A stretch of DNA of 64,000 nt from Paraburkholderia domus (GTDB lineage: Bacteria; Pseudomonadota; Gammaproteobacteria; Burkholderiales; Burkholderiaceae), in assembly GCF_905220705.1 (NCBI RefSeq), contig NZ_CAJNAT010000008.1, positions 124,001 to 188,000 on the forward strand. Direction: 5' to 3'. The translations under genes were made by a program, and so were the position numbers. Positions 16,289 through 23,989 of the stretch are shown here, in pieces (position 1 is the stretch's first letter; every line of letters starts with the position of its first letter). Below the pieces are notes generated by a model, which saw nothing but the letters and a program-made list of their open reading frames with translations, searched no databases and had not been told where the DNA came from.

Positions 16289-17266
16289 ATGAAATTCCTG
16301 CGTTCACTCATCACGCTGACCGTCGGCGCGGCCGCATTCGCCTGCGTCGCCAGTGCACAAGCCGAAGACCTCAACCTCGGCATCATCTCGACCGACTCCT
16401 CCTCCGTGCTGAAAGAGCGCTGGGCGCCGCTGATCGCGGACATGAACAAGCAAACTGGCCTGAACGTCAAAGCGTTCTTCGCGACCGACTACGCCGGCAT
16501 CATCGAAGGAATGCGCTTTAACAAGGTTCAAGTCGGCTATTTCGGTAATGCGTCTGCGATCGAAGCGGTGGATCGCGCGCAAGGCGAAGTGTTCGCGAAG
16601 GTCCTGTATGCGAATGGTGACGCCGGTTACAAGTCGGTGCTGATCACCAACGTGAACAGCCGCTTCAAGACGCTCGACGATGTCTTCAAAAACACCAAGG
16701 ACGTCACGCTCGGCTTCGGCGATCCGAACTCCACTTCGGGCACGCTGATCCCCGGTTATTACCTGTTCGCCCAGCACAACGCACCGGTCAACACGTCGTT
16801 CAAGGCCGTGCTGCCGTCGAGCCACGAAGCGAATCTGCTGGCGGTTGTAAACAACAAGATCGACATCGCGACCAACAACACCGAGGAGCTCGACTCGCTG
16901 AAACAGCAGCATCCGGACAAGTTTGCACAAGTACGCGTGCTGTGGACGTCGCCGCTGATTCCGTCGGACCCGCTGGTATGGCGCAAGGACCTGCCGCAAG
17001 CCACCAAGGACAAGATCCGCAACTTCTTCGTGAACTACGGGAAGACCGATCCGCATGAAAAAGCGGTGATGGCTGCGATTACGGGCTACGCCGGCTTCGC
17101 GGCATCGTCGGATGCGCAGTTGCTGCCGATCCGCCAGGTCGCGTTGTTCCAGCAGAAGCAGAAGATCGAGAGCGACACGCATCTTTCCGACGACGACCGC
17201 AAGACCCAGCTGGCCGCACTCGACGCAAAGCTGAGCGCGCTCAACACCGCCGTAGCCAAGCAATGA
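16289..17266 (+). CDS. phnD: Phosphonate periplasmic binding protein PhnD
   Basis: A 325-residue periplasmic binding protein with a signal peptide (residues 1-25, cleavage after AQA). The mature protein has the PhnD/PtxB features: LNLGIISTDSS, then LNVKAFFATDYAGIIEGM, VQVGYFGNASAIEA, FGDPNSTSGTLIPGYY (the anion-binding serine/threonine loop) and TNNTEELDSLK. It delivers phosphonate to PhnE. It follows phnC by 42 bp and overlaps the phnE start by 4 nt. No phosphonate-degrading genes (C-P lyase or phnWX) are adjacent, so breakdown must be encoded elsewhere. Confidence 0.94.
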   Translation: MKFLRSLITLTVGAAAFACVASAQAEDLNLGIISTDSSSVLKERWAPLIADMNKQTGLNVKAFFATDYAGIIEGMRFNKVQVGYFGNASAIEAVDRAQGEVFAKVLYANGDAGYKSVLITNVNSRFKTLDDVFKNTKDVTLGFGDPNSTSGTLIPGYYLFAQHNAPVNTSFKAVLPSSHEANLLAVVNNKIDIATNNTEELDSLKQQHPDKFAQVRVLWTSPLIPSDPLVWRKDLPQATKDKIRNFFVNYGKTDPHEKAVMAAITGYAGFAASSDAQLLPIRQVALFQQKQKIESDTHLSDDDRKTQLAALDAKLSALNTAVAKQ

Positions 17267-18105
17267 ACACGGTTGATCTGATCACGTCGCCAACGCGTGC
17301 GAGCGAAGCGCTCGCCGCACGGGCGGCGAGCCCTGCCGCCACCACTGCGGGCAAGCGCAGCTGGCTGTCGCTCATCGGCTGGATCGCCGTGCTTGCCGTG
17401 CTGGGTGGCGCATGGCACGGCGCCGATATGCGTCCGCTGGACCTGCTCTCCGACTCCGGCAACATGGGCCAGTTCGCCAAGGACTTCTTCCCGCCGGACT
17501 TCACCGAATGGCGCAGCTATTTGCACGAGATGTACGTGACGCTGTCGGTGGCGGTGTGGGGCACGGCTCTCTCGCTGGTGTGCGCGGTGCCGTGTGGACT
17601 GATGTCCGCGCACAACATGGCGCCGATGTGGGTCGTGCAGCCGATGCGCCGCATGATGGACGCGTGCCGCGCGATCAATGAAATGGTCTTCGCGATGCTG
17701 TTCATCGTCGCGGTGGGACTCGGTCCGTTCGCCGGCGTGCTGGCGTTGTGGGTGCATACCACCGGCGTGCTCGCCAAGCTCTTCGCCGAAGCGGTCGAGG
17801 CAATCGATCCGCGTCCGGCCGAAGGCGTGCGCGCCACCGGCGCGACCAGTCTCGACGAAATCATTTACGGTGTGCTGCCGCAGGTGCTGCCGTTGTGGAT
17901 CTCGTACGCGTTATATCGCTTCGAATCGAACGTACGCTCGGCGATGGTAGTCGGCATGGTCGGCGCAGGCGGGATCGGTGTGGTGCTGTACGAGGCGATC
18001 CGCTCGTTCGATTACGCGCAGACGGCCGCGGTGATGATCATGGTCATCGTGGTCGTGACGGTGATCGATCTGGCGTCGGCGTGGTTGCGCGAACGCGTGA
18101 CGTGA
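17263..18105 (+). CDS. phnE: Phosphonate ABC transporter permease PhnE
   Basis: A 280-residue inner-membrane permease. The first transmembrane helix is near residues 33-50; the MetI-like core has further helices around 92-112, 139-165 and 205-270. The EAA loop, which contacts PhnC, reads EGVRATGATSLDEIIYGVLP, and GMVGAGGIGVVLYE lies in a later core helix. The start codon overlaps the phnD stop (ATGA), so the subunits are coupled. Only one permease gene is present, so a homodimer is expected. Last gene of the operon, followed by a hairpin at 18132-18159. Confidence 0.94.
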   Translation: MNTVDLITSPTRASEALAARAASPAATTAGKRSWLSLIGWIAVLAVLGGAWHGADMRPLDLLSDSGNMGQFAKDFFPPDFTEWRSYLHEMYVTLSVAVWGTALSLVCAVPCGLMSAHNMAPMWVVQPMRRMMDACRAINEMVFAMLFIVAVGLGPFAGVLALWVHTTGVLAKLFAEAVEAIDPRPAEGVRATGATSLDEIIYGVLPQVLPLWISYALYRFESNVRSAMVVGMVGAGGIGVVLYEAIRSFDYAQTAAVMIMVIVVVTVIDLASAWLRERVT

Positions 18106-18131
18106 CCGCTTCACGATTCCTGAACGCCAAG

Positions 18132-18159
18132 GGGTTGGCGAAACGCGCTTCGCCAACCC
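18132..18159 (+). terminator. Hairpin after phnE
   Basis: GGGTTGGCGAA (18132-18142) pairs with TTCGCCAACCC (18149-18159) around ACGCGC, 26 bp after the phnE stop. The stem is strong but no T-run follows, so termination is probable rather than certain. Confidence 0.6.
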
Positions 18160-18380
18160 TCATTCAGGTCGCTTCGATGCTGTGGGCCAAGGTGCGAATG
18201 CGCCGGCGTGCGTTCCTGTATCGAGGTTGAGATGCGGATTCCTTTTGCCACACAACTCACTTTTTTGCCACATAAAGCCCCTTCACTTTAGTCGTCCACC
18301 CCACCATTCCGGTGTTCTGCTGGAATAATCACGTGCTTGCGGCCGGTCTCTGGCCTTCTTTATCCCCTCCCTGATCTCCG

Positions 18381-19217
18381 ATGGACACCTTTGTCGTTTT
18401 GCTGGTGCTGTTCTCCGCGCTGCTTCACGCCACCTGGAACGCGTTTCTGCATCTATCCGAAGACCGCGTATGGCTGCTCGGCATGATGGCGATTCCGTAT
18501 ATCGCCGTGAGTGCGGTCGGTGTGATCGTGCTGCCGCTACCCGAACCGGCGGCCTGGCCTTACATCTTCGCGTCGGTAGTACTCGAGTTCGGCTACCTGC
18601 TGGCGCTGATTCGCGCGTACAAGAGCGGCGACTTCGGACAAATCTATCCGATCGCGCGCGGCCTTTCGCCGATGCTCGTGTTCGTCGGCGCACTGGTGTT
18701 CGCGCACGAATCGCTCAAACCGTTGGCGGCGACCGGCGTAGCGCTGGTGTCGCTCGGCATCGTCTCGCTGGCGTTCCGCCGCGGCATGCGGTTCTCCGGC
18801 GAAAGCGTGCCGTTTGCGCTGCTGACTGGCTTCTTCATCGCAACGTATTCGGTGGTCGACGGAATCGGCGCGCGCGTGGCGGGCAACGGCCTGAGCTACA
18901 TCATGTGGGTCTATCTGATCTGGAATATCCCGCAGTTTCTGCTCGCCTGGCATTGGCGCGGCGGCGCCAAGGGCCTTTTCATTGGCCGCGCGGTGGTGCT
19001 CAAGGGCATCGCGTCCGGCGCACTGGCGTTGACCGCCTATTGCCTGATCATCGAGGCCTACCGCTATCTGCCGATCGCGATGGTCTCCGCGCTGCGCGAG
19101 CTGAGTTCGATCTTCGCGGTGCTGATCGGCTGGCTGTTCATGCGCGAGAAGCTGACCACGCGACGGATCGTGGCGTGCGCACTGGTTACGCTCGGGGCGG
19201 TGTTGATTCGGATTTGA
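18381..19217 (+). CDS. EamA/DMT-superfamily transporter
   Basis: A 278-residue inner-membrane protein with about ten hydrophobic helices arranged as two EamA repeats (roughly residues 5-135 and 145-278). Recognisable elements are the N-terminal LFSALLHATWNAF, IYPIARGLSPMLVFVGALVF at the end of repeat one, and IAMVSALRELSSIFAVLIGWLFM with REKLTTRRIVACALVTLGAVL at the end of repeat two. These carriers export or import metabolites such as amino acids; the substrate here is unknown. Some phn loci carry similar permeases, but the 275-bp gap with a hairpin argues for a separate transcript. Confidence 0.87.
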   Translation: MDTFVVLLVLFSALLHATWNAFLHLSEDRVWLLGMMAIPYIAVSAVGVIVLPLPEPAAWPYIFASVVLEFGYLLALIRAYKSGDFGQIYPIARGLSPMLVFVGALVFAHESLKPLAATGVALVSLGIVSLAFRRGMRFSGESVPFALLTGFFIATYSVVDGIGARVAGNGLSYIMWVYLIWNIPQFLLAWHWRGGAKGLFIGRAVVLKGIASGALALTAYCLIIEAYRYLPIAMVSALRELSSIFAVLIGWLFMREKLTTRRIVACALVTLGAVLIRI

Positions 19218-19243
19218 ACCCCTGAAGCACACGTCCGAGGTCG

Positions 19244-19273
19244 TTTCGTTTATTGCGATTTCGTTTATTTCGA
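19244..19273. promoter_or_regulatory. Tandem 15-bp repeat upstream of toxin-antitoxin module
   Basis: TTTCGTTTATTGCGA (19244-19258) is followed directly by TTTCGTTTATTTCGA (19259-19273), one mismatch apart, 32 bp before the antitoxin start. The spacing puts it over the promoter. It is a good candidate operator for autoregulation by the helix-turn-helix antitoxin. Confidence 0.5.
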
Positions 19274-19305
19274 TTTACAATGCCGTATTCCAAAGGAACC
19301 GTGCC

Positions 19306-19764
19306 ATGAACACCTCGATCCACCCCACGCCGCTCCCGTCAGCGCAAGAGGCTGAGCTCGCCCGTGTCTCCGGCCGGAACCTGTCGGTCGTGCTTTCAAG
19401 CCGCGCCGAAACGCAACAGTTCGACTTCAAGGACAGCAAGGGTGAAACGCGCAGCGTGGAGTTGCCGACATCGGTCGTCCGTCTAATGGTCGATGTCCTC
19501 GCGGAAATCGGCCAAGGCAATGCTGTGTCGATCATCCCTATTCATGCCGAACTGACCACGCAGGAAGCGGCCGACCTGCTTAATGTATCGCGACCATACT
19601 TCGTGCAACTGCTGGAGAAGAAGGAAATCCCCTTCCGGAAGGTAAACACGCATCGGCGCGTGCGCTATGAAGACGTGATGGCTTATAAGAATCGGATCGA
19701 TTCGGAACGCCGCAAGGCGCTGGACGAACTCGCGGCGTTGTCGCAGGAAATGGGTCTGGAATAA
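19306..19764 (+). CDS. Excisionase-type HTH antitoxin
   Basis: A 152-residue protein with an excisionase/MerR-like helix-turn-helix at residues 83-126 (LTTQEAADLLNVSRPYFVQL, then HRRVRYEDVMAYK). Residues 20-80 form a separate domain with no family I recognise; the C-terminal helix (ERRKALDELAALSQEMG) is the likely toxin-binding part. AAGGA precedes the start. It is followed after 3 nt by a PIN-domain gene, the standard order for a type II antitoxin-toxin pair. Expected role: neutralise the toxin and repress the operon through the tandem repeat at 19244-19273. Confidence 0.8.
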   Translation: MNTSIHPTPLPSAQEAELARVSGRNLSVVLSSRAETQQFDFKDSKGETRSVELPTSVVRLMVDVLAEIGQGNAVSIIPIHAELTTQEAADLLNVSRPYFVQLLEKKEIPFRKVNTHRRVRYEDVMAYKNRIDSERRKALDELAALSQEMGLE

Positions 19765-19767
19765 TCG

Positions 19768-20340
19768 ATGTCGTCACATTTCTCAGCGATCTACGACGCT
19801 TGCGTTCTGTACTCCAAACCATTACGAAACCTGCTGATGCGTCTGGCGCTAACCGACCTTTACCGGGCGCGCTGGACCCCGGCTATTCACGACGAGTGGA
19901 CACGCAATCTGATTGCAAACCGTCCTGACCTTGACCCCGGCAAGATCTATCGCGTGCGCGATCTCATGGACGCGCACGTTCGGGACGCCTTGGTCGACAA
20001 CTATGAGCACCTGATCCCGGCCATCGATTTGCCGGACCCTGATGATGCTCATGTCGTCGCCGCCGCCTTGCATTGTGGCGCCGAACTCATCGTCACGTTT
20101 AACCTGAAGGACTTCCCGGCCGATACTTTAAGCACCTTCAATGTGGCCGCTCAGCATCCCGACGACTTCAACACCGATCTCTTCGATCTGAATCAGGCTA
20201 AGGTTCTCGAAGCGATGGCTGAGCACAGAAAATCGCTGAAAAACCCGCCCAAGTCTGTCGAAGAATACCTCGACACACTTGCCAGTCTGGGTCTCACGCA
20301 AACAGTTTCTATGGTTCGCCCATACAGCGTGGCGATCTGA
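19768..20340 (+). CDS. PIN-domain toxin (VapC-like RNase)
   Basis: A 190-residue PIN-domain protein. The acidic metal-binding residues are visible as D10 in IYDACVLYS, E43 in HDEWTRN, D93 in DPDDAHVVAAA and D115 in FNLKDFP. The PIN core is about residues 5-125, and a C-terminal extension (about 130-190) is longer than in ordinary 130-residue VapC proteins. Expected activity is Mg2+-dependent cleavage of RNA when free of antitoxin. The start lies 3 nt after the antitoxin stop. The module sits between the EamA gene and the 3' end of gabR, with no mobile-element remnants detected. Confidence 0.83.
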   Translation: MSSHFSAIYDACVLYSKPLRNLLMRLALTDLYRARWTPAIHDEWTRNLIANRPDLDPGKIYRVRDLMDAHVRDALVDNYEHLIPAIDLPDPDDAHVVAAALHCGAELIVTFNLKDFPADTLSTFNVAAQHPDDFNTDLFDLNQAKVLEAMAEHRKSLKNPPKSVEEYLDTLASLGLTQTVSMVRPYSVAI

Positions 20341-20374
20341 AAAAAACGCCTTCATCCACGCCCGAGTCTCCCGC

Positions 20375-21886
20375 TCACGCAAACTGCACAAGCGTCGCGT
20401 CGATCGCGTCCGCCAGCGTATTGAACGCCGGCGCGATCTCCTCGTCCGGTACGCACGCATAGCCGATCAGCAAACCCGACGGCGCCAGCGACGGTTGTGC
20501 GTAATATCCCGACAAAGGCCGCACGACGATATTGCGCTCCAGCGCAGCGGCCGCCACCGCGCGGTCGTCGCTGCCCTCGGGCAATTGCATCACGAGATGC
20601 AAACCGGCATCGCCGCCCACGGCCGGCAGCGCATCGCCATAACGGTGCGCGGCGGCATCCAGCAGGGTCTGCCGACGCTGCCCGTAAAGCGTGCGCATCT
20701 TACGGATATGCGACGTGAAATGCCCTTCCGCGATGAACTCCGCGAGCATCGCCTGCTGCAACAACTGCCCTTCCCGATACAACTCCGCGCTTGCGGTCGC
20801 GAAGCTCTCGGCCAGCGCCTCGGGCACAACCAGGTAGCCGATGCGCAACCCCGGAAACAGCGTCTTGCCGAAGCTCCCCACGTAAATCACCTGCCCGGAC
20901 GTATCCAGACCTTGCAGCGACGCCAGCGGCCGACTGCCGTAGCGGTATTCGCTGTCGTAATCGTCCTCGATGATCCAGCACTGGTTCTGCCGCGCGTACT
21001 CGAGCAACATGCGGCGCCGCGCGAGGCTCATCACCATGCCGAGCGGATATTGATGCGACGGCGTGACGAGCATCAGCTTCGGCGGCTGCGCGAGATCGTC
21101 GACGGAAGGATTGATGCCTTCTTCGTCGACTGCTATCGGCCGCGATTGCAGGCCGGACACGTGCAGCACGCTGCGCACGCCCCAATAGCAGGGATCTTCG
21201 GTCCAGATCAGGTCGCCCGGATCGGACAGCAGACGCACAGCCAGGTCGACCGACTGATGGATCCCTGTCGTGATGATGATTTGCTCGGGCGTGCAACGCA
21301 CCGAGCGCGAAGTCCGCAAATAGTCGGCCAACGCGTGCCGCAGCAAGGCCAACCCGCCACCCGGCGCGTAGGTCAGCAGGTCCGGGCGCAGCCGGCGCCA
21401 ATACTTGTTGTGCAGGCGGCTCCACACGCGCGCCGGAAACTTCGTGACATCCGGCACCCCGGGCATGAACGCGCCCCATTGCCGCTTCGACACGCCCGCA
21501 CCCGCGATGAGCCGCGCGCCACGCGTCGACAGCGCCCGGTTACCCTGCAACGGCGGCGGCAAAGATTCAAGCGGCGCAGCCGGCGCCTCGGCCTCGGGCG
21601 CGCCGACGATCTCGTCCGGCGCGCTTTCTGCGACGAATGTGCCGCGACCGGTCGCCGAGCTCACATAGCCTTCCAGCACCAACTGCTCGTACACCTGCGT
21701 GACGGTATTGCGCCCGATGCCCAACTCTTGCGCCAGCAGACGCGATGACGGCACCTTGCTGCCCGCCGGCAATTCGCGCGACAGGATCGCCTGCTGCAAC
21801 AGCCGATGCAGCTGACGATAGATCGGCTGGCCATTGCCACGGTCGAGGCGCTGCGCCAGCCAGTCTGACAAAACGCTCGCGCGCAT
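20375..21886 (-). CDS. gabR: MocR-family regulator (GabR-like), GntR HTH fused to aminotransferase domain
   Basis: A 503-residue MocR-type regulator. The N-terminal GntR winged helix (residues 17-90: PIYRQLHRLLQQAIL, VPSSRLLAQELGIGRNTVTQ, GYVSSATGRGTFV) is joined by a linker to a fold-type I aminotransferase-like domain with the PLP lysine in SFGKTLFPGLRIGYLV and DYDSEYRYG near it. It diverges from gabT with 135 bp between them, which suggests control of GABA use as in GabR. In that system the effector domain binds PLP and GABA without full catalysis. AGGAG precedes the ATG. Symbol assigned from family plus context. Confidence 0.85.
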   Translation of the reverse strand: MRASVLSDWLAQRLDRGNGQPIYRQLHRLLQQAILSRELPAGSKVPSSRLLAQELGIGRNTVTQVYEQLVLEGYVSSATGRGTFVAESAPDEIVGAPEAEAPAAPLESLPPPLQGNRALSTRGARLIAGAGVSKRQWGAFMPGVPDVTKFPARVWSRLHNKYWRRLRPDLLTYAPGGGLALLRHALADYLRTSRSVRCTPEQIIITTGIHQSVDLAVRLLSDPGDLIWTEDPCYWGVRSVLHVSGLQSRPIAVDEEGINPSVDDLAQPPKLMLVTPSHQYPLGMVMSLARRRMLLEYARQNQCWIIEDDYDSEYRYGSRPLASLQGLDTSGQVIYVGSFGKTLFPGLRIGYLVVPEALAESFATASAELYREGQLLQQAMLAEFIAEGHFTSHIRKMRTLYGQRRQTLLDAAAHRYGDALPAVGGDAGLHLVMQLPEGSDDRAVAAAALERNIVVRPLSGYYAQPSLAPSGLLIGYACVPDEEIAPAFNTLADAIDATLVQFA

Positions 21887-21889
21887 GAT

Positions 21890-21933
21890 TGGCTCCTACA
21901 TTTTTATTGAAATGGCTCTGAAGTTAAGAGCCA
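21890..21933. promoter_or_regulatory. gabR/gabT operator region with repeated TGGCTC
   Basis: Three copies of TGGCTC occur in the divergent intergenic region: 21890-21895, 21913-21918, and inverted at 21928-21933. The last two form TGGCTCT-(7 nt)-AGAGCCA. A TATAG -10-like element follows near 21942. MocR regulators typically bind direct repeats, so the first two copies, 23 bp apart, are the best operator candidates; the inverted copy could also fold in RNA. Confidence 0.45.
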
Positions 21934-22021
21934 AATCTCATTATAGTCGCTACATGTGCTGCGCTGAGCGCGCGACGTCGGCCGGCGGCACTCCACAAAC
22001 CGAGGAGCGAAGGAGATAACC

Positions 22022-23305
22022 ATGAAGAATGCTGAACTGAAGAGCCGCAAAGACGCCGCCACGCCGCGCGGCGTCGGGGTGATGTGCGATTTCTATGCCG
22101 AGCGCGCTGAAAACGCCGAGTTGTGGGACGTTGAAGGCCGCCGTTTCATCGATTTCGCTGCGGGTATCGCCGTGTGCAACACCGGCCACCGCCACCCGAA
22201 GATTCTGGCCGCGATCCGCGACCAGCTCGATCATTTCACGCACACGGCGTATCAGATCGTGCCGTACGCGTCGTACGTCGAACTGGCTGAGAAGATCAAC
22301 CAGCGCGCGCCGGGCGACTATCCGAAGAAGACTGCCTTCTTCACGACCGGCGCCGAAGCCGTCGAAAACGCGATCAAGATTGCGCGTGCCGCGACCGGCC
22401 GTCCGGGCGTGATCGCGTTCACGGGCGGTTTCCATGGCCGCACGATGATGGGCATGGCACTGACCGGCAAGGTTGCGCCGTACAAGATCGGCTTTGGTCC
22501 GTTCCCGGCGGACGTATTCCACGCCCCGTTCCCGAATCCGCTGCACGGCGTGACGACCGCCGACTCGCTGAAGGCGATCGAGTTTCTGTTCAAGGCCGAC
22601 ATCGATCCGAAGCGTGTCGCGGCGATTATTTTCGAACCGGTTCAGGGCGAAGGCGGTTTCTACGCAGCGCCGGCCGACTTCGTGCGCGCCTTGCGCAAGC
22701 TGTGCAATGAGCATGGCATTTTGCTGATTGCCGATGAAGTACAGACCGGGTTTGCCCGTACCGGGAAGTTGTTTGCGATGCATCACTATGATGTGGTGCC
22801 TGATCTGATGACGATGGCCAAGAGCCTGGCGGGCGGCATGCCGCTGTCGGGTGTGGTTGGGCGTGCTGATTTGATGGACGCTGCCGCGCCTGGCGGTTTG
22901 GGTGGCACGTATGCGGGTAACCCGCTGGCGGTTGCTTCCGCACATGCTGTGCTCGATATCATCGATGAAGAGAAGCTCTGCGAGCGGGCCACGGTTTTGG
23001 GCGACCGTGTCAAGGCGAAGCTGATCGCGCTTCAGAGCGAAGTTCCGCAGATCGCCGATGTGCGCGGGCCGGGCGGGATGGTTGCTGTTGAGTTCTGCAA
23101 GGCAGGTGGGACGGAGCCGGATGCTGACTTCACCAAGCGGGTGCAGACTCGGGCGCTTGAGCGCGGGTTGTTGCTGCTGGTTTGTGGTGTTTATTCGAAC
23201 GTGGTTCGGTTCCTGTTCCCGCTTACGATTCAGGATTCTGTCTTTGATGAGGCGATGGGGATTCTTGAAGCGGTGCTTAAGGAAAGTGTTGCTGTAGCTG
23301 TTTGA
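22022..23305 (+). CDS. gabT: 4-aminobutyrate aminotransferase
   Basis: A 427-residue PLP enzyme that transfers the amino group of GABA to 2-oxoglutarate, giving succinate semialdehyde and glutamate. Class III aminotransferase features are present: TTGAEAVENAIKIAR, GFHGRTMMGMALTG, FEPVQGEGGF, LLIADEVQTGFARTG and the PLP lysine K267 in MTMAKSLAGG. AAGGAG precedes the ATG. It pairs functionally with gabD 684 bp downstream, although repeat units C and D lie between them. The last ~500 bp has codons unlike the rest, with many G- and T-ending choices on approach to unit C. Confidence 0.94.
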   Translation: MKNAELKSRKDAATPRGVGVMCDFYAERAENAELWDVEGRRFIDFAAGIAVCNTGHRHPKILAAIRDQLDHFTHTAYQIVPYASYVELAEKINQRAPGDYPKKTAFFTTGAEAVENAIKIARAATGRPGVIAFTGGFHGRTMMGMALTGKVAPYKIGFGPFPADVFHAPFPNPLHGVTTADSLKAIEFLFKADIDPKRVAAIIFEPVQGEGGFYAAPADFVRALRKLCNEHGILLIADEVQTGFARTGKLFAMHHYDVVPDLMTMAKSLAGGMPLSGVVGRADLMDAAAPGGLGGTYAGNPLAVASAHAVLDIIDEEKLCERATVLGDRVKAKLIALQSEVPQIADVRGPGGMVAVEFCKAGGTEPDADFTKRVQTRALERGLLLLVCGVYSNVVRFLFPLTIQDSVFDEAMGILEAVLKESVAVAV

Positions 23306-23306
23306 T

Positions 23307-23620
23307 GGTTTTTTTTGGCCTGCGCGGCGCTTGTTGTTTGCCTGCGGCGTTGGCCTTTCCTTGAACTGTTTGACTGCTCGGCGCTATTTTGTCTGGTTGC
23401 CTGTGGCGTTGGCCTTTCCTTGTTTTGTTAGTGGTCTATTAGTGTCGCCCCTGTGCGGGGCGGCACCTACTTTTCTTTGCATGCCGCAAAGAAAAGTAGG
23501 CAAAAGAAAGCGGCTCAAACCGCTAATTCTTAAGTGGGTCCCCTGGCTTGGAGGGGGTAGTGGTGCATCTGGAATCCGTGCCCGCGCGCATTTCGCGTCA
23601 GTGACAAAGGGCTCGTCAGC
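23307..23620 (+). repeat. Interspersed repeat unit C (plus orientation, subtype 1)
   Basis: Starts almost at the gabT stop. The core from GTGGTCTATTAG (23431) contains hairpin 1 (GCCCC-TGTGC-GGGGC) and a perfect 15-bp hairpin 2 (CCTACTTTTCTTTGC with GCAAAGAAAAGTAGG). The leader is partly duplicated: GGCGTTGGCCTTTCCTTG occurs near 23347 and again near 23406. The unit faces unit D across about 70 bp with no gene. It resembles A and B more than D and E. Confidence 0.85.
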
Positions 23621-23689
23621 TCCCACTCCGCACTGCGCGCGTCGCGGACGGGTCTGCATGGGAAACCATGCGCTTCGGTTGGGTGCGGC

Positions 23690-23960
23690 GCGCGTAGCGC
23701 CGCCGAAAGTATGACTGCCTTGTCACTCACGCTGAATGTGCGAGAGCACGGATTCCAGATGCACCACTGCCCCCTCCAAGCCAGGGGACCCGCTTATGAG
23801 CTGGCGGTGTGAGCCGCTTTCTTTGCTTATCTTTCTTTGCGGCGGCAAAGAAAGTAAGTGCCGCCCCGCACAGGGGCAACACTAATAGACCACTAACAAT
23901 TCAAGGAAAGGCCAACACCGTAGGCAAACAGACAAAAGCGCCGCGCGGGCAACCCCCCCA
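23690..23960 (-). repeat. Interspersed repeat unit D (minus orientation, subtype 2)
   Basis: Inverted relative to C; the core spans about 23703-23893. Hairpin 2 is of the second subtype: GCAAAGAAAG pairs with CTTTCTTTGC around a GGCG-type loop, one base pair shorter than subtype 1 because both arms lost a base. Its outer end runs up to the gabD ribosome site (TAGGAG, about 23973), so it sits in the gabD leader. The pair C/D therefore mixes two subtypes and is not a simple recent duplication. Confidence 0.85.
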
Positions 23961-23989
23961 CATTTAAAGACCTAGGAGCAAACCCCAAA

